DNA of 64,000 bases from Thalassobacillus devorans MSP14 (GCF_000496835.1 NZ_KI543236.1:166709-230708), one strand, 5' to 3'; positions 44,298-53,015 are shown, numbered from the stretch's first letter. Numbers and translations are program-made. The notes: generated from the sequence alone by a model not told the origin.

Positions 44298-44514
44298 CCT
44301 CGTCCGTCTCCACAACAGACGCCGCGGTGTCACCGGATACGCTGCTACCTAAAGGAACGAATGGACCGATAATAAGGGATTCAGCGGGAGTGTCAAAGTA
44401 TGAGTTCAAGCGGATTTGTTCATTATCCCCGATTAAAAATACAGACGAGGAGGTTATGCCGGCGATTTCTACATTGCCGACGTTCAGCCCCCAGTTATGA
44501 ACGATAAAAGCCAT
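44290..44514 (-). CDS. gerPD: Spore germination protein GerPD
   Basis: A 74-residue GerPD protein (FIVHNWGLNVGNVEIAGITSSSVFLIGD). It is longer than the B. subtilis protein (about 58) because of an acidic C-terminal tail ending ETDEDE. Overlaps gerPC at its start (1 bp) and gerPE at its end. Part of the gerP operon. Confidence 0.93.
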   Translation of the reverse strand: MAFIVHNWGLNVGNVEIAGITSSSVFLIGDNEQIRLNSYFDTPAESLIIGPFVPLGSSVSGDTAASVVETDEDE

Positions 44515-45080
44515 CAGGCATCTTCTCCTTTAGATTGATTAAGGAATTGGGCAATAGAATGTTCGACTTCTGACTTGATTAGGTGAACAATCTTTTCCGG
44601 ATCCGGTTTTGGATCCTGTTTTTCATGATGGGCAATACGGGCAGGTAATTGCTTTCGGATATCCTGGATGATGCTCTGTTCTTTTTGATGATCCATGGCT
44701 ACCTCATTATTAGCTGCCAGACTTCGGATTATGGCTCCGCCCTGATTCATCAAGTAGTGATCAAGCTCCTCTAAAACCTGTTGGTTGGCAGGTTTTGGAG
44801 CGGAGGGAGGCACAGGCTGTTGCTGTCCCCACAGAGAAGCATCATCAATTTTACTTAATTCCTGTGGCGTCAAGCCGATATGAAGTGTTCCTTCCAAGGT
44901 CTCTATTTTCAATTGGTCGAAATTATATTCTATTTTTTCAATCACTGTCCTGGGTTGATCGGAATGGTTTTGTTCCAGTGTTTCCAGTTTTTGATGAAGA
45001 GCTTTGATCTCCTGTTGTTGTGCCTGCAGCTGCTTCATCATCTGCTCCATATATTGCTGCCAGGAACCATAATAATTCAT
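44514..45080 (-). CDS. gerPC: Spore germination protein GerPC
   Basis: A 188-residue GerPC protein with a glutamine-rich coiled coil near the N-terminus (about residues 8-40; MEQMMKQLQAQQQEIKALHQKLETLEQ is the heptad region) followed by KIETLEGTLHIGLTP (about 60-75). The start is the ATG at 45080 with GGGGGTGAGAGG. The GTG at 45089 is an alternative. A gap of about 80 bp separates it from gerPB, unlike the other junctions. Confidence 0.93.
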   Translation of the reverse strand: MNYYGSWQQYMEQMMKQLQAQQQEIKALHQKLETLEQNHSDQPRTVIEKIEYNFDQLKIETLEGTLHIGLTPQELSKIDDASLWGQQQPVPPSAPKPANQQVLEELDHYLMNQGGAIIRSLAANNEVAMDHQKEQSIIQDIRKQLPARIAHHEKQDPKPDPEKIVHLIKSEVEHSIAQFLNQSKGEDA

Positions 45081-45163
45081 CCCTCTCACCCCCGTTAAAA
45101 TTAGGCTATATCACTACTTTATGCAAAAAGCCCATAGGCGTGCGTAGCGTTCAGGTAATTCGT

Positions 45164-45394
45164 TCAGCTGGGAGCAGACAATGGCACTAATGGACCTCCG
45201 CCCTTGCCGATAGTCGTTATATCCCCTTCAAAGGGCTCAGCAGGTGGGGCAGGTTCCGTGAATCCCCCGGTATTGTATAGTTCAGAGCGCGACTGGATCG
45301 ATCCGGCGCTTCCGATTTGCACGACGGATGAGTTGGAGACAGCTTCAATTTTAAGCATGTTGATACAAATGGATTGATGGATAGTAATGCTCAT
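45164..45394 (-). CDS. gerPB: Spore germination protein GerPB
   Basis: A 76-residue GerPB protein (MSITIHQSICINMLKIEAVSNSSVVQIGSAG). It shows the repeated VSNSSVxQIG motif of the family and a proline/glycine-rich tail. AGGAGG precedes the ATG. Second gene of the operon, 19 bp after gerPA. Confidence 0.94.
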   Translation of the reverse strand: MSITIHQSICINMLKIEAVSNSSVVQIGSAGSIQSRSELYNTGGFTEPAPPAEPFEGDITTIGKGGGPLVPLSAPS

Positions 45395-45413
45395 AACTAT
45401 TTCCTCCTAGTTG

Positions 45414-45623
45414 TTACTTGGGCTGGTCTGTGACATCTCTGTCATTGACATAAGTGACCGAGCGGCCTAAATCGATACGTATACCGTCACCTGAATTGAA
45501 TGAACCTCCGCCGGCAAACGTTTTTGCCGAGCTGGTGGGAGCGATGGTGAAGACATCACCAATATTGAAAATGCTGGATGACGAGATGGAAATTACTTTT
45601 ACGGCTCCAACTTGAGCTGGCAT
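45414..45623 (-). CDS. gerPA: Spore germination protein GerPA
   Basis: A 69-residue GerPA protein (MPAQVGAVKVISISSS, FNIGDVFTIAPTSSAKT). It is a paralogue of GerPF in the same operon. A strong AAAGGAGG precedes the ATG. In B. subtilis the operon is transcribed in the mother cell by sigma-K late in sporulation. A sigma-K promoter could not be assigned with confidence here. First gene of gerPA-gerPF. Confidence 0.95.
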   Translation of the reverse strand: MPAQVGAVKVISISSSSIFNIGDVFTIAPTSSAKTFAGGGSFNSGDGIRIDLGRSVTYVNDRDVTDQPK

Positions 45624-45720
45624 GGTTTTCCTCCTTTTTTTGTATGTACCTAATTTATTCCGTTATCATCTATCAACTTTTCATCCAAACAAGTAAAATA
45701 AAGATAAAGGAGGGGGATGA

Positions 45721-46905
45721 ATGAAGGACACTGGAACACCATTACGGGAAGCTGAGCGCTTGGAATGGATAGATGCTGCACGTGGTTTAGCGATATTTGG
45801 CATTTTCATGGTCAACGTCCCCGCTTTCAATGCGCCTTATTTTCTGTATGGCGGTGAAGAGGTCTATTGGCCATCTGCCACAAGTCACTCCATCCAGATG
45901 ATCATCGATATATTTTTTCAGGCAAGTTTTTATACCTTATTTTCATTTTTATTTGGATTTGGAATAGAAATGATGAGAGAGCGCCTGGCTGTTAAAGGAT
46001 TTAATGAAAAACGAGTGATCGGACGCAGACTGATGATATTGATCGGCTTCGGTCTCATTCATGCTTTCCTGATATGGCACGGCGATATATTACTATCATA
46101 TGGGCTGATCGGGTTATTGTTATTATTCTTCTTGAATCGAAGCAGTAAAACATTGCTGGCCTGGGGATTCGCCCTGCTTTTATTTTTCACCAGCTTTTTT
46201 ACTTTCAGCTTATATAGTATGGGACCTGACTACGGCGGCTGGGTCAATGAGTCTGCAATCGAACAGGCGAAAGCAAACTATGGCGGTGGGTCGCTTCTTG
46301 ATATTTGGTCACAGAACTGGAATGACTGGTATTACACCAATGCGCCGATGAACTGGCCATTTCTGATTATGAGCCTGTTGCCGATGTTTTTGTTCGGCAT
46401 GTATGTTGCCCGGAAAAAATGGCTCCATCAGCCGGCAGCACACCAGGCTGCTTTATTTTCGCTTTGGGTCGTTACATTACTTTTATTTTTAGGATTCAAG
46501 GCGGTACCGTATTTCTTTGACAACCCGGCCTGGTTCCAAATGATGCAGGATAATATCGGGGGGAGCGCTTCAGCTATCTTCTATGTTGTCAGTGTGACGT
46601 TGCTTTATCAACGTTCTTTTGGAAAAAGGGCGCTGCACGGGCTTAGTTATGTCGGAAGATTGTCCCTATCCAACTACATTCTGCAATCGCTGTTTTCATT
46701 CTTGCTGTTTTATTCAATAGGTTTCGGGCTGTATGGGCAAGTGCCGCCGCTCTGGAGCGTGATAATTGTAATATTCTTTTACATTGTACAAATCAGCCTC
46801 AGTAAATGGTGGCTGAACACTTACCAGTTCGGTCCGCTAGAATGGCTGTGGCGGACATTGACCTATGGTAAAAAGCAGTCGATACGGAGAAGGCAGGAGG
46901 GATAA
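45721..46905 (+). CDS. DUF418-family membrane protein (YeiB/YxaH-like)
   Basis: A 394-residue multi-spanning protein with about ten membrane segments. The N-terminal RLEWIDAARGLAIFGIFMVN (residues 13-32) resembles acyltransferase-3/OpgC-like families, and the C-terminal DUF418 part includes YVGRLSLSNYILQSL (about 317-331) and PLEWLWRTLTYG (about 370-381). Function unknown. GGAGGGGG precedes the ATG. It is followed after 2 bp by a DUF2157 gene and then a GDYXXLXY gene, forming a three-gene membrane-protein operon. Confidence 0.85.
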   Translation: MKDTGTPLREAERLEWIDAARGLAIFGIFMVNVPAFNAPYFLYGGEEVYWPSATSHSIQMIIDIFFQASFYTLFSFLFGFGIEMMRERLAVKGFNEKRVIGRRLMILIGFGLIHAFLIWHGDILLSYGLIGLLLLFFLNRSSKTLLAWGFALLLFFTSFFTFSLYSMGPDYGGWVNESAIEQAKANYGGGSLLDIWSQNWNDWYYTNAPMNWPFLIMSLLPMFLFGMYVARKKWLHQPAAHQAALFSLWVVTLLLFLGFKAVPYFFDNPAWFQMMQDNIGGSASAIFYVVSVTLLYQRSFGKRALHGLSYVGRLSLSNYILQSLFSFLLFYSIGFGLYGQVPPLWSVIIVIFFYIVQISLSKWWLNTYQFGPLEWLWRTLTYGKKQSIRRRQEG

Positions 46906-46907
46906 GT

Positions 46908-48107
46908 ATGAACCGGCATCAACTTAAAAATGAAGGAAGCAAGTGGGTGGAAAAAGGGATCATTGAGCGTCAGCAATTGGATGACATTATGGCACTGTAT
47001 CCAAAACGAAGTCAAAAGCCGATTCTGTTGACGTTGGCGGCAATTTTTATCGGGCTCGGTTTTTTAAGCTTCATCGCTTCCAATTGGGGAGTAATTCCGG
47101 ATATTGCCCGCATGGCTATTATCATTATAGCTATGACCAGCTTTTACTTTGCGGGAGATAAGGTGTACCGGACACGTTCAGAAACGGTCGGGATTAGTCT
47201 GCTGCTCATCGCAGTTTTGATTTTCGGGTCTGGTATTTTCCTGACAGGACAGATGTACAATTACACCTCGTTCAGCGCCTTTCCGTTCTTCGTATGGGCA
47301 CTGGCTGCTTTGCTGGTTTTTGCGATTTATGATGAGCGAACTTTATTCGTGGCAGCGATAGTAATTACCACCATTGGTCAAGTCTATAGTGCCGGCAATT
47401 TTTCTGAATTCAACCTGCTGCTGGGGTTGTTATTCGTGTCCGGATTCAGCTACTATGTCTACCATCGTGCTGATTGGCTGTATGCGACATTGTTTACACT
47501 CAGTTATATACTACAGGCTGTCATCCTGGCCTTTGTGGAACATCATTCTTACCATTGGCTCCTGGTTTATTTTCTGGCATTATACCTTCTCGGCATCCTG
47601 GTATCTAAGCAGGCACTTAAGATACCATTTACAAAACTTAGTATCGCCACTATGTTTATACTGGTAATCTGGCAAGTCTTCTTTTTAGATATGGAGTTCT
47701 TTACGGAATCGCTTGGCGGGGAGTTCTTCTTCCTGACTATCTGGGTGGTGTTATCGTTAAGTGTTATGGTTCTGTTATGGAAAAGAAATCATTTGATTTT
47801 TCTGCTTAATCTGGTTTTGTTCCTCCCGGTATTTTACCTTGAGACAGGTTCTATGGTCGCATTAATTCTCCTGTTCATCTATTCGCTGGGATGGCTGCTT
47901 CGGGGCTATCAATCTGAGAACTCAGGTATTGTCACCAAAGGCACGGTGGCGTTTGTTATCAGTACTGTTGTCGCTTATGCCCAGCTTGCCTGGGATTTCA
48001 TGGATAAGTCATTATTTTTCTTCATCGGTGGCATTTTGCTGTTCCTCTTAAGCTTCTTCCTGGAAAGAAAGCGCCGAAATCTATCAAAAAGGGGGCGGAT
48101 CGTATGA
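46908..48107 (+). CDS. DUF2157-family membrane protein
   Basis: A 399-residue protein. The N-terminal soluble segment (GSKWVEKGIIERQQLDDIMALY, about residues 10-31) followed by about twelve hydrophobic helices is the DUF2157 layout. Function unknown. It is commonly paired with GDYXXLXY proteins, as here, where the next ORF overlaps by 4 bp (ATGA). GGAGGG precedes the ATG. Confidence 0.85.
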   Translation: MNRHQLKNEGSKWVEKGIIERQQLDDIMALYPKRSQKPILLTLAAIFIGLGFLSFIASNWGVIPDIARMAIIIIAMTSFYFAGDKVYRTRSETVGISLLLIAVLIFGSGIFLTGQMYNYTSFSAFPFFVWALAALLVFAIYDERTLFVAAIVITTIGQVYSAGNFSEFNLLLGLLFVSGFSYYVYHRADWLYATLFTLSYILQAVILAFVEHHSYHWLLVYFLALYLLGILVSKQALKIPFTKLSIATMFILVIWQVFFLDMEFFTESLGGEFFFLTIWVVLSLSVMVLLWKRNHLIFLLNLVLFLPVFYLETGSMVALILLFIYSLGWLLRGYQSENSGIVTKGTVAFVISTVVAYAQLAWDFMDKSLFFFIGGILLFLLSFFLERKRRNLSKRGRIV

Positions 48108-48604
48108 AGCGTTTCGCCTTTTACGGAGTCGTGTTACTACAAGTTCTGTTTTTAACAGGCATGTCAATCTCTTATTACGCTATGGATGCATTTGGTCAGA
48201 CAATCAAGCTGGAAACTGCTCCTGTCGATCCAAGGGATATATTTTATGGGGACTATGTCATTTTGAACTATGAAATCGAAAGAATAGATGAAGAAAAATG
48301 GTCTGGAGGCATTCCGGAATATGGCGAGGCAGTCTATATTCTTTTAGAAGAATCGGATAATGGTGTCTTTCAAGTTGTGACTGCTTCCCGCGATAAAATG
48401 GAAACAGAGGCTGATCAGGTCCGCATGAGGGGGAAGTACCAATGGCATAATGAAGGCCAGTCTGTCCATCAGGTAACCTACGGCATCAATCGTTATTATG
48501 TCGAGGAAAATACCGGGGGAAAATATGAGCAGCAAAGAGACGATATGGTAGTTGAAGTGGTTGTGGCTCCCTGGGGGCAAAAAAAGATTGTTAGTATCAA
48601 GTGA
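48104..48604 (+). CDS. GDYXXLXY-domain membrane-anchored protein
   Basis: A 166-residue protein with one N-terminal membrane segment (residues 5-26) and an extracytoplasmic domain. The family-naming motif appears as GDYVILNY (about residues 49-56), preceded by VDPRDIFY. It is translationally coupled to the DUF2157 gene. Function unknown. The pair may form one membrane complex (inference from the constant linkage). Confidence 0.87.
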   Translation: MKRFAFYGVVLLQVLFLTGMSISYYAMDAFGQTIKLETAPVDPRDIFYGDYVILNYEIERIDEEKWSGGIPEYGEAVYILLEESDNGVFQVVTASRDKMETEADQVRMRGKYQWHNEGQSVHQVTYGINRYYVEENTGGKYEQQRDDMVVEVVVAPWGQKKIVSIK

Positions 48605-48743
48605 CATCTGATATTTTCATTTGAGAAGGATAGGTTTAAATACAAAATTAAATCAGCCGTGTTTTTAAACCCATAATTGTGTATGGAAATAACGGAGTAT
48701 GTTGTCTGTGGCTTTAAGAACCACAGGTGAATGAAATTTTCAC

Positions 48744-48772
48744 GCCTGGATTAATAAAATCCAGGCTTTTTT
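48744..48772 (+). terminator. Terminator after the GDYXXLXY gene
   Basis: GCCTGGAT-TAATAAA-ATCCAGGC followed by TTTTTT. A further hairpin CTGTGG/CCACAG lies at 48707-48726. Confidence 0.88.
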
Positions 48773-48856
48773 ACGTGTACAAAAAGATGGTGGCAGCTTG
48801 ATAAGTTTGACAACTTTGTTACAGTAGAAACATTTTTAACCAATAATCCTGTTTGG

Positions 48857-48872
48857 TGTGATTTATTTCACT
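48857..48872. promoter_or_regulatory. CRP/FNR-type palindrome upstream of the ba3 oxidase operon
   Basis: TGTGA-TTTATT-TCACT fits the B. subtilis Fnr consensus TGTGA-N6-TCACT exactly. It is 59 bp before the first ORF of the oxidase cluster, so oxygen-responsive control is plausible. The remaining 48773-48930 stretch is AT-rich with no other clear feature apart from a possible TTGACA near 48813. Confidence 0.6.
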
Positions 48873-48930
48873 TAGTTAATAACCATTCTCAATTATTATG
48901 GAATTAACAAAAAGTTAGGGGGGATTCAAA

Positions 48931-49077
48931 ATGGCGGAATCAAATGTGAAGCAGAACGAGGAAGTGGTGGAAGAGAGTTCTACGATTAAAGGAACGATAT
49001 TCTCGGTGGCTGTGGTAGGGGGAGTCATACTTGTTACGTATCTTCTGATTTACGGATTGTATATGACCAGAATATAG
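48931..49077 (+). CDS. ba3-type cytochrome oxidase subunit IIa (small subunit)
   Basis: A 48-residue protein (MAESNVKQNEEVVEES...) with one membrane helix (about residues 23-43) after an acidic, polar N-terminus. Its place directly before subunit II and its single helix match subunit IIa (CoxIIa/CbaD type) of ba3 oxidases. AGGGGGG precedes the ATG. It is 11 bp upstream of the subunit II gene. Confidence 0.8.
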   Translation: MAESNVKQNEEVVEESSTIKGTIFSVAVVGGVILVTYLLIYGLYMTRI

Positions 49078-49088
49078 GAGGGAAGAAC

Positions 49089-49550
49089 ATGCATAAAGCA
49101 GAAAAAGTTTGGCTGACGTTGAGTTTTGGAATGATTATCGGGTTCATGCTGATTACTGGCTACCAGGCGTTCGCGAAAGATATGGGGCCGCCGAGCTACG
49201 GGGAACGGATCGATCCGCAAAAAGTGGATGAGACCGCTCCATTCGATAACCCTGGCGTAACACAAATTGGTGAAAATGAATATGAAGTGGTCATGACGCT
49301 GCAGGTTTTCAGTTTTACCCCAAATAAAATTGAAATTCCGGCTGGATCTACCGTTCATTTCACGATGACTTCGAAGGATGTGACGCACGGGTTCCAGGTA
49401 GCTGGTACCAATATCAACGCGATGGTGATGCCCGGTTACATTTCGAAAATAACACAAAAATTTGATAAGCCTGGTGAGTACCTTGTTCTTTGCAACGAAT
49501 ATTGCGGTGCCGGCCACCAGATGATGAGTACAACAATTACAGTTAAGTAA
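49089..49550 (+). CDS. cbaB: ba3-type cytochrome oxidase subunit II (CuA)
   Basis: A 153-residue subunit II of the short ba3 type. One N-terminal membrane helix (about residues 7-28) precedes a cupredoxin domain. The CuA ligands are all visible: His100 (VTHGF), Cys135, Cys139, His143 and Met146 in CNEYCGAGHQMM. The intact CuA site indicates a cytochrome c or cupredoxin donor rather than quinol. GGAGG precedes the ATG. Second gene of the cluster. Confidence 0.94.
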   Translation: MHKAEKVWLTLSFGMIIGFMLITGYQAFAKDMGPPSYGERIDPQKVDETAPFDNPGVTQIGENEYEVVMTLQVFSFTPNKIEIPAGSTVHFTMTSKDVTHGFQVAGTNINAMVMPGYISKITQKFDKPGEYLVLCNEYCGAGHQMMSTTITVK

Positions 49551-49563
49551 AGGGGGGAACGAG

Positions 49564-51243
49564 ATGGAAGCATTAAAAAGTTATGATTGGAAAGATAAAG
49601 CCAACAAAGCGCTTGGAATCAGCCAGGAAGATGCCAGAATAACTAAATCATATTTGTCTGTCGCATTCATCGCCATTTTATTTGGAGGTCTTCTCGGACT
49701 GCTGCAAGGGATGAACAGAGCCGGAATTCTCGAATTGCCTGTATGGGCAAACTACTATAAAGTATTGACAGCCCACGGGCTATTATTAGTTGTCGTCTTA
49801 TCAGCATTCTTCACGATTGGTTACTTTTATGCAGGGTTATCTCATACGTTGGGAGGGCTGCTTCCAAAAGTACGGAAAATGGCATGGATCGGGTTCTGGA
49901 TGAAAATCTTCGGATTCGTACTCGCTGTCATCCCGGTTTTACAAGGTGACGCCTCTGTCATGTATACCTTCTATCCACCGATGGCGGCAGCCCCGATGTT
50001 CTACATTGGCCTCGTCTTTATTGTATTGGGTGTCTGGATGCTTGCGTTCGGTGCGTTCATCAACGTGGCTAATTGGAGGAAAAATCACAAAGGACAGCAC
50101 ATTCCGATTTTTTCCTTTTTTGCTACCGGTGTATTCGTGTTATTATTCTTCGGCAGCCTACCGGTTGCGATTGAAGTATTTTACATTATTCCGTGGGCGT
50201 TCGGCTGGATCGAAACGATCAATGTGATGGTTTCAAGAACGCTGTTCTGGGCATTCGGCCACACTTTAGTAAACATCTGGTATTTGACCGCGATTTCTGC
50301 CTGGTATGTATTCATTCCGAAAATCATCGGCGGGAAACGCTGGAGCGATTTATTGACACGTGTGGTTGTTATTGCCTTAGTCATCATGAATATTACAGGC
50401 GGTTTCCATCACCAGATTGTTGACCCTGGCATTTCAGAATCTGTTAAATATATGCACGTGTTTATGAGTCTCGCGATCGGTTTCCCTTCCTTGATGACCG
50501 CCTATGCGATGTTCGCAGTTTTCGAAAAGACAGCACGGAAAAAAGGCGGAAAAGGACTGGTAGGGTGGTATAAAAAGATGCCTTGGGGAGACGTCCGTTT
50601 CCTTGCACCGTTCATCGCAATGGCTGCTTTCATCCCGGCCGGTGCGGGCGGGATCGTCCAAAGCACAAATCAATTGAACCAGGTTGTCCATAACTCGATG
50701 TGGGTAGTCGGTCATTTCCATTTGACCTTGGGGATGACAGTCGTGATGACATTTTTTGGAGTCAGCTACTGGCTTGTACCTTATGTGTCCGGGCGAGTTT
50801 TGACCCCGAAAATCAATAAACTCGGCATTATCCAAACCATCGTCTGGACGGTAGGAATGGTGTTGATGTCAGGAGCAATGCACTGGGTGGGACTGTTAGG
50901 GTCACCTAGAAGAACTTCTTATTCCACCTATTTTGATAATGCTACTGCCTTAAGCTGGGATCCGTACTTGTTTTTCCTCGCGATCGGTGGGACTTTGTTG
51001 ATGATCGGTGTGCTGCTTCAAGTTTATGCTGTATTCTATATGATGTTCTTTGCACCGAAAGGCGAAACCGAGTTTCCAATGGCGGAAGAGGAAGAAGATG
51101 CTACACCGACACCTATGTGGACAGAACGTTGGGGTCTCTGGATCGTCCTCATGCTTACCTTAGTTAGCATGGCCTATGTGATTCCATTAGTCGACTTTAT
51201 CGTCAACGCGCCGCCAGGTTCCCCCCCATTCAAAACCTGGTAA
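49564..51243 (+). CDS. cbaA: ba3-type cytochrome oxidase subunit I
   Basis: A 559-residue heme-copper oxidase subunit I of the B (ba3) family with about 13 membrane helices. Ligands seen: AHGLLLVV (heme His, about residue 70), GHTLVNIWYL (CuB His with the downstream Tyr, about 235), HHQIVDPG (CuB histidines, about 283) and HFHLTLG (heme histidines, about 385). Terminal oxidase reducing O2 to water. AAAGGGGGG precedes the ATG. It follows subunit II by 13 bp. Confidence 0.95.
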   Translation: MEALKSYDWKDKANKALGISQEDARITKSYLSVAFIAILFGGLLGLLQGMNRAGILELPVWANYYKVLTAHGLLLVVVLSAFFTIGYFYAGLSHTLGGLLPKVRKMAWIGFWMKIFGFVLAVIPVLQGDASVMYTFYPPMAAAPMFYIGLVFIVLGVWMLAFGAFINVANWRKNHKGQHIPIFSFFATGVFVLLFFGSLPVAIEVFYIIPWAFGWIETINVMVSRTLFWAFGHTLVNIWYLTAISAWYVFIPKIIGGKRWSDLLTRVVVIALVIMNITGGFHHQIVDPGISESVKYMHVFMSLAIGFPSLMTAYAMFAVFEKTARKKGGKGLVGWYKKMPWGDVRFLAPFIAMAAFIPAGAGGIVQSTNQLNQVVHNSMWVVGHFHLTLGMTVVMTFFGVSYWLVPYVSGRVLTPKINKLGIIQTIVWTVGMVLMSGAMHWVGLLGSPRRTSYSTYFDNATALSWDPYLFFLAIGGTLLMIGVLLQVYAVFYMMFFAPKGETEFPMAEEEEDATPTPMWTERWGLWIVLMLTLVSMAYVIPLVDFIVNAPPGSPPFKTW

Positions 51244-51316
51244 ATGACAAAAGAAGGGAGCAGGCTTTGGGGAAGCATTGCTCTCTTTCTTTTTAATTGA
51301 TAACTAGGAAGTGATC

Positions 51317-51952
51317 ATGATGGTCAACAAAAATAAAACCCTTCTATCTTATTTTGTGATTGCTGTCTTCGGACTGGTCCTGCTTTATCTCGGAACCGAT
51401 GGTTTCACAGCATATACATCGGAAAAGGCAAGGGTCAACCAGCTGAAAGAAGAAACACCAATGTTCCCTGAGGTGACATTGGAAGATCATGCGGGCCGGG
51501 TTTATCCTTTTTCCGAGTTTGAAGGGAAATATGTATTCATCACATTTTTTTATTCCATGTGCGGCACAGTGTGCCCGGAGCTTGAGAAAAATATGGCTGA
51601 AGTCTATGAGATGCTGCCGGAGGACGTGGTTGAAGAAGGCATTCAGTTCTTAAGTATCAGCTTCGACCCGGAACGTGACACTCCGGAGGTGCTGGACACG
51701 TACCGGGAGTGGCTCGGAAGTGATGGAGAGACGTGGCGGATGGCTCGAATTCCGGACCAGAAGGAACTGGATGAGCTGCTCGATCGCTTCGGTGTCATCG
51801 TCATACCTGATGAATACGGCAACTTTGCCCATAACTCTGCTTTTTATCTTGTTGATCCCGACGGACGGCTGGTGGAAGTGATGGATTATCAGGAAACAAG
51901 AGAAGCGGCGGCTACTGTAATGGAAATTATGGAGGAGGGCGAAGAGAAATGA
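51317..51952 (+). CDS. Sco1/SenC-family oxidase assembly protein
   Basis: About 211 residues. An N-terminal membrane anchor (about residues 8-26) precedes a thioredoxin-fold domain with the copper motif CGTVCPE (Cys about 76 and 80) and a distal histidine in NFAHNSAFYL. It probably loads copper into the CuA site of the adjacent ba3 oxidase. Candidate starts are GTG 51311, ATG 51317 and ATG 51320. AGGAAG favours one of the two ATGs. The stop overlaps the next start by 4 bp. A second Sco gene is at 29803. Confidence 0.9.
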   Translation: MMVNKNKTLLSYFVIAVFGLVLLYLGTDGFTAYTSEKARVNQLKEETPMFPEVTLEDHAGRVYPFSEFEGKYVFITFFYSMCGTVCPELEKNMAEVYEMLPEDVVEEGIQFLSISFDPERDTPEVLDTYREWLGSDGETWRMARIPDQKELDELLDRFGVIVIPDEYGNFAHNSAFYLVDPDGRLVEVMDYQETREAAATVMEIMEEGEEK

Positions 51953-52506
51953 AGGGCATCTATTATGTAGTAATACTTTATATTTTTCTCATGCTGCCCC
52001 CTGTTGCCAATTTGATGGAGTCGGTGATGATTATCCACATGCATATGCAAATGACTTTGTTTGCGGCAATCGGCTTCTTACTCGCCCCCGGTATGATAAG
52101 AAAATTCCCGCGCTTTTTTGAAGAGTGGAATCCTAATGGTATTCCAGGGTTACTGCTTTTCGTTCTGGTTATTGTCTATTGGACACTGCCAAGGTCGATG
52201 GATGAAGCGTTGAACCTATGGTATATAGAATTGTTCAAGTTCATTTCTTTGCCTTTCCTGGCAGGGGTCCCGCTGCGTGACAGCTGGAAAAAGCTTAAAT
52301 CATCCTGGAAAAATGGCCTTATTATCTTTTTTACACTTTTATTTATAGTGATGGGATGGTTATATATTTGGTCTCCGAACCAATTATGCAACAATTATCT
52401 GCTGATTGACCAAATTACATTAGGCTGGGGATTTCTATTGACTGCGGTTTGTATGATTATTTATCTGGCTTACAGTTATATTACAGACTTAGCAGAAAAT
52501 ATATAG
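51949..52506 (+). CDS. Integral membrane protein linked to ba3 oxidase
   Basis: A 185-residue protein with about six hydrophobic segments. A methionine/histidine cluster (IIHMHMQMTLF, about residues 28-38) inside the first half could bind copper. Coupling to the Sco gene (ATGA) and the CtaG-like size of its helical core suggest an oxidase assembly or copper-handling role, which is inference. No family is recognised with certainty. It ends the cluster and is followed by hairpins at 52523-52544 and 52618-52659. Confidence 0.7.
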   Translation: MKGIYYVVILYIFLMLPPVANLMESVMIIHMHMQMTLFAAIGFLLAPGMIRKFPRFFEEWNPNGIPGLLLFVLVIVYWTLPRSMDEALNLWYIELFKFISLPFLAGVPLRDSWKKLKSSWKNGLIIFFTLLFIVMGWLYIWSPNQLCNNYLLIDQITLGWGFLLTAVCMIIYLAYSYITDLAENI

Positions 52507-52522
52507 GTTTTTGTATAATAGC

Positions 52523-52544
52523 CCTGGCAGTAACTTCTGCCAGG
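52523..52544 (+). terminator. Hairpin after the oxidase cluster
   Basis: CCTGGCAG-TAACTT-CTGCCAGG stem directly after the last stop. It has no long T-run, so it may be a weak terminator or an mRNA end stabiliser. Confidence 0.5.
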
Positions 52545-52617
52545 AAACCAGTAGCTTTCCTGGTAACTCAAAGAAAGTAGTTCCAATAACGTCAAGAATT
52601 TATATAAATGGCAGGAT

Positions 52618-52659
52618 AAATCGAGGATGAAATCTCCATGGTTTTATACTCGATTTTTT
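52618..52659 (+). terminator. Terminator, repeat-related to the hemY terminator
   Basis: AAATCGAG...CTCGATTT hairpin followed by TTTTTA. Stem and loop resemble 24543-24585 closely. Confidence 0.75.
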
Positions 52660-52800
52660 ATTGATAGATGGGGTTTGATCGTATGTGCATTAACGCTCTT
52701 GATAACGTGAGGCTGGGATAATCAGACTATTTGAAAGGGTATAAAATCAAATGAAAGCTTTGCTATATATTCAGACATGAGAAAAGCACCATATTGGCAG

Positions 52801-52993
52801 GCGATACTTAAACTGAGCGATACGCAGATATATCGTTTATGGTTATAAGCGATATGAAAGCTTAGATAGGTATAAGGTAGAGGACAGTTGGAAAGCTTTG
52901 TTAACAAATAATAATCTAATAGACTCAATTTTCTTACAAGTCATATCGTTTATTAATTTGTCTTGCAAATTCGACAAAAAACCTTCATATTAT
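52801..52993 (+). promoter_or_regulatory. Operator-rich leader of the MerR-like gene
   Basis: GCGATA occurs at 52801, 52817 and 52849, with TATCGTTTAT-GGTT-ATAAGCGATA forming a 10-4-10 inverted repeat (52831-52854, one mismatch). TATCGTTTATT recurs at 52945. A -35 TTGCAA (52963-52968) with CATATT or TATTAT near 52986-52993 is a candidate promoter. The stretch 52660-52800 holds nothing recognisable. Confidence 0.5.
52955..52971. promoter_or_regulatory. 17-bp palindrome shared with the mdxE promoter
   Basis: AATTTG-TCTTG-CAAATT, identical to 60210-60226. In both places it contains the presumed -35 TTGCAA. Confidence 0.5.
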
Positions 52994-53015
52994 TAATTAG
53001 ATAAGGAGGGCCGAT

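Noticed and set aside
45624-45720. Sigma-K promoter for gerPA
   Set aside because: A CATA-like element lies too close to the ribosome site, and no convincing -35/-10 pair could be placed.
48875-48900. Fur-like box (AATAACCATTCTCAATTATTATGG) upstream of the oxidase cluster
   Set aside because: Only loosely similar to the Fur consensus and equally explained by AT-rich composition.
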